This document shows positions 14,251-15,491 of a DNA stretch of 15,491 nucleotides, piece after piece. The position numbers and the translations under genes were made by a program. Each line of letters opens with the position of its first letter. The first letter of the stretch is position 1. The notes under the pieces were generated by a model, which saw only the letters and a program-made list of their open reading frames with translations, did no database searches and was not told where the DNA came from. The DNA is from F1-120-MAGs238 sp964484185 (GTDB taxonomy: Bacteria > Planctomycetota > Phycisphaerae > Phycisphaerales > UBA1924): NCBI GenBank assembly GCA_964484185.1, contig CAZAEQ010000068.1, positions 1-15,491 on the forward strand, in the 5' to 3' direction.

Positions 14251-14281
14251 CTGGCATGCGCGAGTCTGCCAGGAGCTCGCG
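14251..14281. other. Overlapping inverted repeats upstream of the nitronate monooxygenase-like gene
   Basis: CTGGCA (14251-14256) pairs with TGCCAG (14267-14272). The competing pair is CGCGAG (14259-14264) with CTCGCG (14276-14281). The two stems exclude each other and end just before the ribosome binding site. They could form alternative leader structures, but both are only 6 bp and may be chance. The remainder of the 194-base gap from 14101 shows nothing else I can support. Confidence 0.25.
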
Positions 14282-14284
14282 AAT

Positions 14285-14290
14285 AAAGGA
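14285..14290 (+). promoter_or_regulatory. Shine-Dalgarno site AAAGGA of the last gene
   Basis: AAAGGA lies 4 bases before ATG 14295 and 10 bases before ATG 14301. It favours these over the earlier in-frame ATGs at 14232 and 14256, which have no such site. Confidence 0.45.
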
Positions 14291-14294
14291 TGAA

Positions 14295-15491
14295 ATGTCG
14301 ATGTTGCCACGGCTGATTCAAGGCGGAATGGGAGTTGGTGTATCAGGTTGGGAGCTTGCGCGCAAAGTTTCACTGCATGGTCAGCTCGGCTTAGTTTCAG
14401 GGACTGCCTTGGACACGATTTTGGTTCGACGCCTCGGAACAGGCGATTTTGGAGGGCATGTTCGTCGGGCATTGGCCGCGTTTCCGCTCCAGGGTCCAGT
14501 TGAACGCGTGCTCAAACGCTACTTTCGCGATCTTCCCATTGCTGAAACTGAGTCTTGCGAAGCTATTGCAGAGGAGTTTGTACTCGACCCTGAACCTGTT
14601 GGGCAGCGATTCAAACTTGCACCATTGCCACGGGCGAAGCTGACAACCGAACGTGAATGGCTGATTGTCCTGGCGAATTTTGTTGAGGTGTATCTGGCCA
14701 AAGAAGGTCATGGCGGAGTGGTTGGGATCAACTACCTGCACAAGATTCAGTTTCCGACGTTACCAAGTCTTTATGGAGCAATGCTGGCCAACGTCGATGT
14801 AGTGCTTATGGGCGCTGGTATTCCTGGCGAAATCCCGGGAGTCTTAGATCGACTTGTAACTCACCAGGAAGTCAGTGTCACGCTGGATGTGTTGGATGCG
14901 GGCGACCAGAAGTACTTCCTGACTTTTGACCCTGCGGCAATCTGGAACGCCGAGTCGGCCACCGAACCCCCACCATTGAAGCGGCCGCGATTTCTGGCGA
15001 TTGTGTCTTCGGCAACGCTTGCAAGAGCGTTACTCAAAAAGGCACCTGGCGGAATACACGGCTTCGTTGTAGAAGCACCAATTGCTGGCGGCCACAATGC
15101 TCCGCCGCGTGGAGTACAGCAGCTTTCAATCCGCGGTGAACCTGTTTACGGCGAGCGCGATGAAGTGGACTTCAAAGACATGGTTGCACTGGGAGTGCCG
15201 TTCTGGCTTGCTGGCGGGTACGCGACACGGGAGAAATACGAGGCGGCGTTAGTGGCAGGAGCACATGGAATTCAGATTGGAACCGTATTTGCGTTTTGCG
15301 AGGAATCGGGGCTTGAGCCTGATTTACGCAAGCGGTTTCTGCAATCTGTGCTGCGCGGCGAGGGTGACATTTTCACCGATCCCGCGGCGTCACCCACAAG
15401 TTTCCCATTCAAGGTCGCGACGCTGGAGGGGACATTGTCGGATGCCTCTGTCTATGCACAGCGCACGCGGCTTTGCGATCTTGGGTACCTC
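14295..15491 (+). CDS. Nitronate monooxygenase (2-nitropropane dioxygenase) family protein, cut by window end
   Basis: An open frame of 399 codons runs off the right edge. It is an FMN-dependent TIM barrel of the nitronate monooxygenase family, in the longer subgroup related to PfaD-type enoyl reductases. Motifs are LIQGGMGVGVSGWELA from residue 7, GHGGVVGINYL near 138-148, VEAPIAGGHNAPPRG (259-273) with the family's GGH, and the FMN phosphate-binding pair LAGGYAT (305-311) and GAHGIQIGTVFAF (322-334). Late features ASPTSFPFKV and CDLGYL suggest that only a C-terminal tail is missing. The family oxidises alkyl nitronates or has other flavin reactions; the true substrate is open. There is no signal peptide. 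The start is set by AAAGGA at 14285, although ATG 14301 is equally possible. It seems functionally unrelated to the glycan genes upstream. Confidence 0.9.
   Translation, partial: MSMLPRLIQGGMGVGVSGWELARKVSLHGQLGLVSGTALDTILVRRLGTGDFGGHVRRALAAFPLQGPVERVLKRYFRDLPIAETESCEAIAEEFVLDPEPVGQRFKLAPLPRAKLTTEREWLIVLANFVEVYLAKEGHGGVVGINYLHKIQFPTLPSLYGAMLANVDVVLMGAGIPGEIPGVLDRLVTHQEVSVTLDVLDAGDQKYFLTFDPAAIWNAESATEPPPLKRPRFLAIVSSATLARALLKKAPGGIHGFVVEAPIAGGHNAPPRGVQQLSIRGEPVYGERDEVDFKDMVALGVPFWLAGGYATREKYEAALVAGAHGIQIGTVFAFCEESGLEPDLRKRFLQSVLRGEGDIFTDPAASPTSFPFKVATLEGTLSDASVYAQRTRLCDLGYL

Overview
The window looks like a chromosomal stretch from a planctomycete-type bacterium, plausibly the Phycisphaerae side. 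The evidence is indirect. There are several Tat-signalled Gfo/Idh/MocA oxidoreductases with the GLIGCGGRGTG nucleotide-binding motif, two pseudopilin-like proteins of the kind that multiply in these genomes, weak or absent Shine-Dalgarno sites before several genes, and a mix of lipoprotein and Tat export signals. No rRNA, tRNA, CRISPR array, transposase or phage gene was seen. No gene-free stretch exceeds 300 bases. The longest are 1-216 (described below), 14101-14294, 673-806 and 1602-1720, where I see little beyond weak hairpins and ribosome binding sites.

Layout, left to right. Bases 1-121 hold a dense non-coding cluster of GATC-centred palindromes. A two-CBS-domain protein (minus strand) then diverges from a lipoprotein cyclophilin. 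Next comes a plus-strand run: a pseudopilin-like protein, a stand-alone CoaB-type phosphopantothenoylcysteine synthetase, a sulfotransferase-family protein with a hydrophobic C-terminal part, and a cytoplasmic AP-endonuclease-2-type TIM-barrel sugar isomerase. The isomerase gene ends tail to tail, with a 14-base overlap, against a minus-strand ApbE-type flavin transferase lipoprotein. The ApbE gene in turn overlaps at its 5' end with a divergent exported SUMF1/FGE-fold protein that lacks the FGE catalytic cysteines.

From 7.67 to 13.2 kb lies the most coherent block: a Tat/lipobox Gfo/Idh/MocA oxidoreductase, a lipoprotein GH29 alpha-L-fucosidase with an extra C-terminal domain, a second Tat-signalled Gfo/Idh/MocA oxidoreductase, and a Tat-signalled hydroxypyruvate-isomerase-like TIM barrel. 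All four have export signals and all run on the plus strand with gaps of 18 to 67 bases. My reading, which is inference, is a cell-envelope pathway for fucose-containing glycans that may combine hydrolysis with oxidation and isomerisation or elimination of the sugar. A second pseudopilin-like gene follows, and the window ends inside a nitronate-monooxygenase-family gene.

At a larger scale, the plus strand is C-rich relative to G up to about 4.9 kb and G-rich after about 5.3 kb, although most genes keep the same orientation. This may mark a replication-skew boundary or an old inversion.
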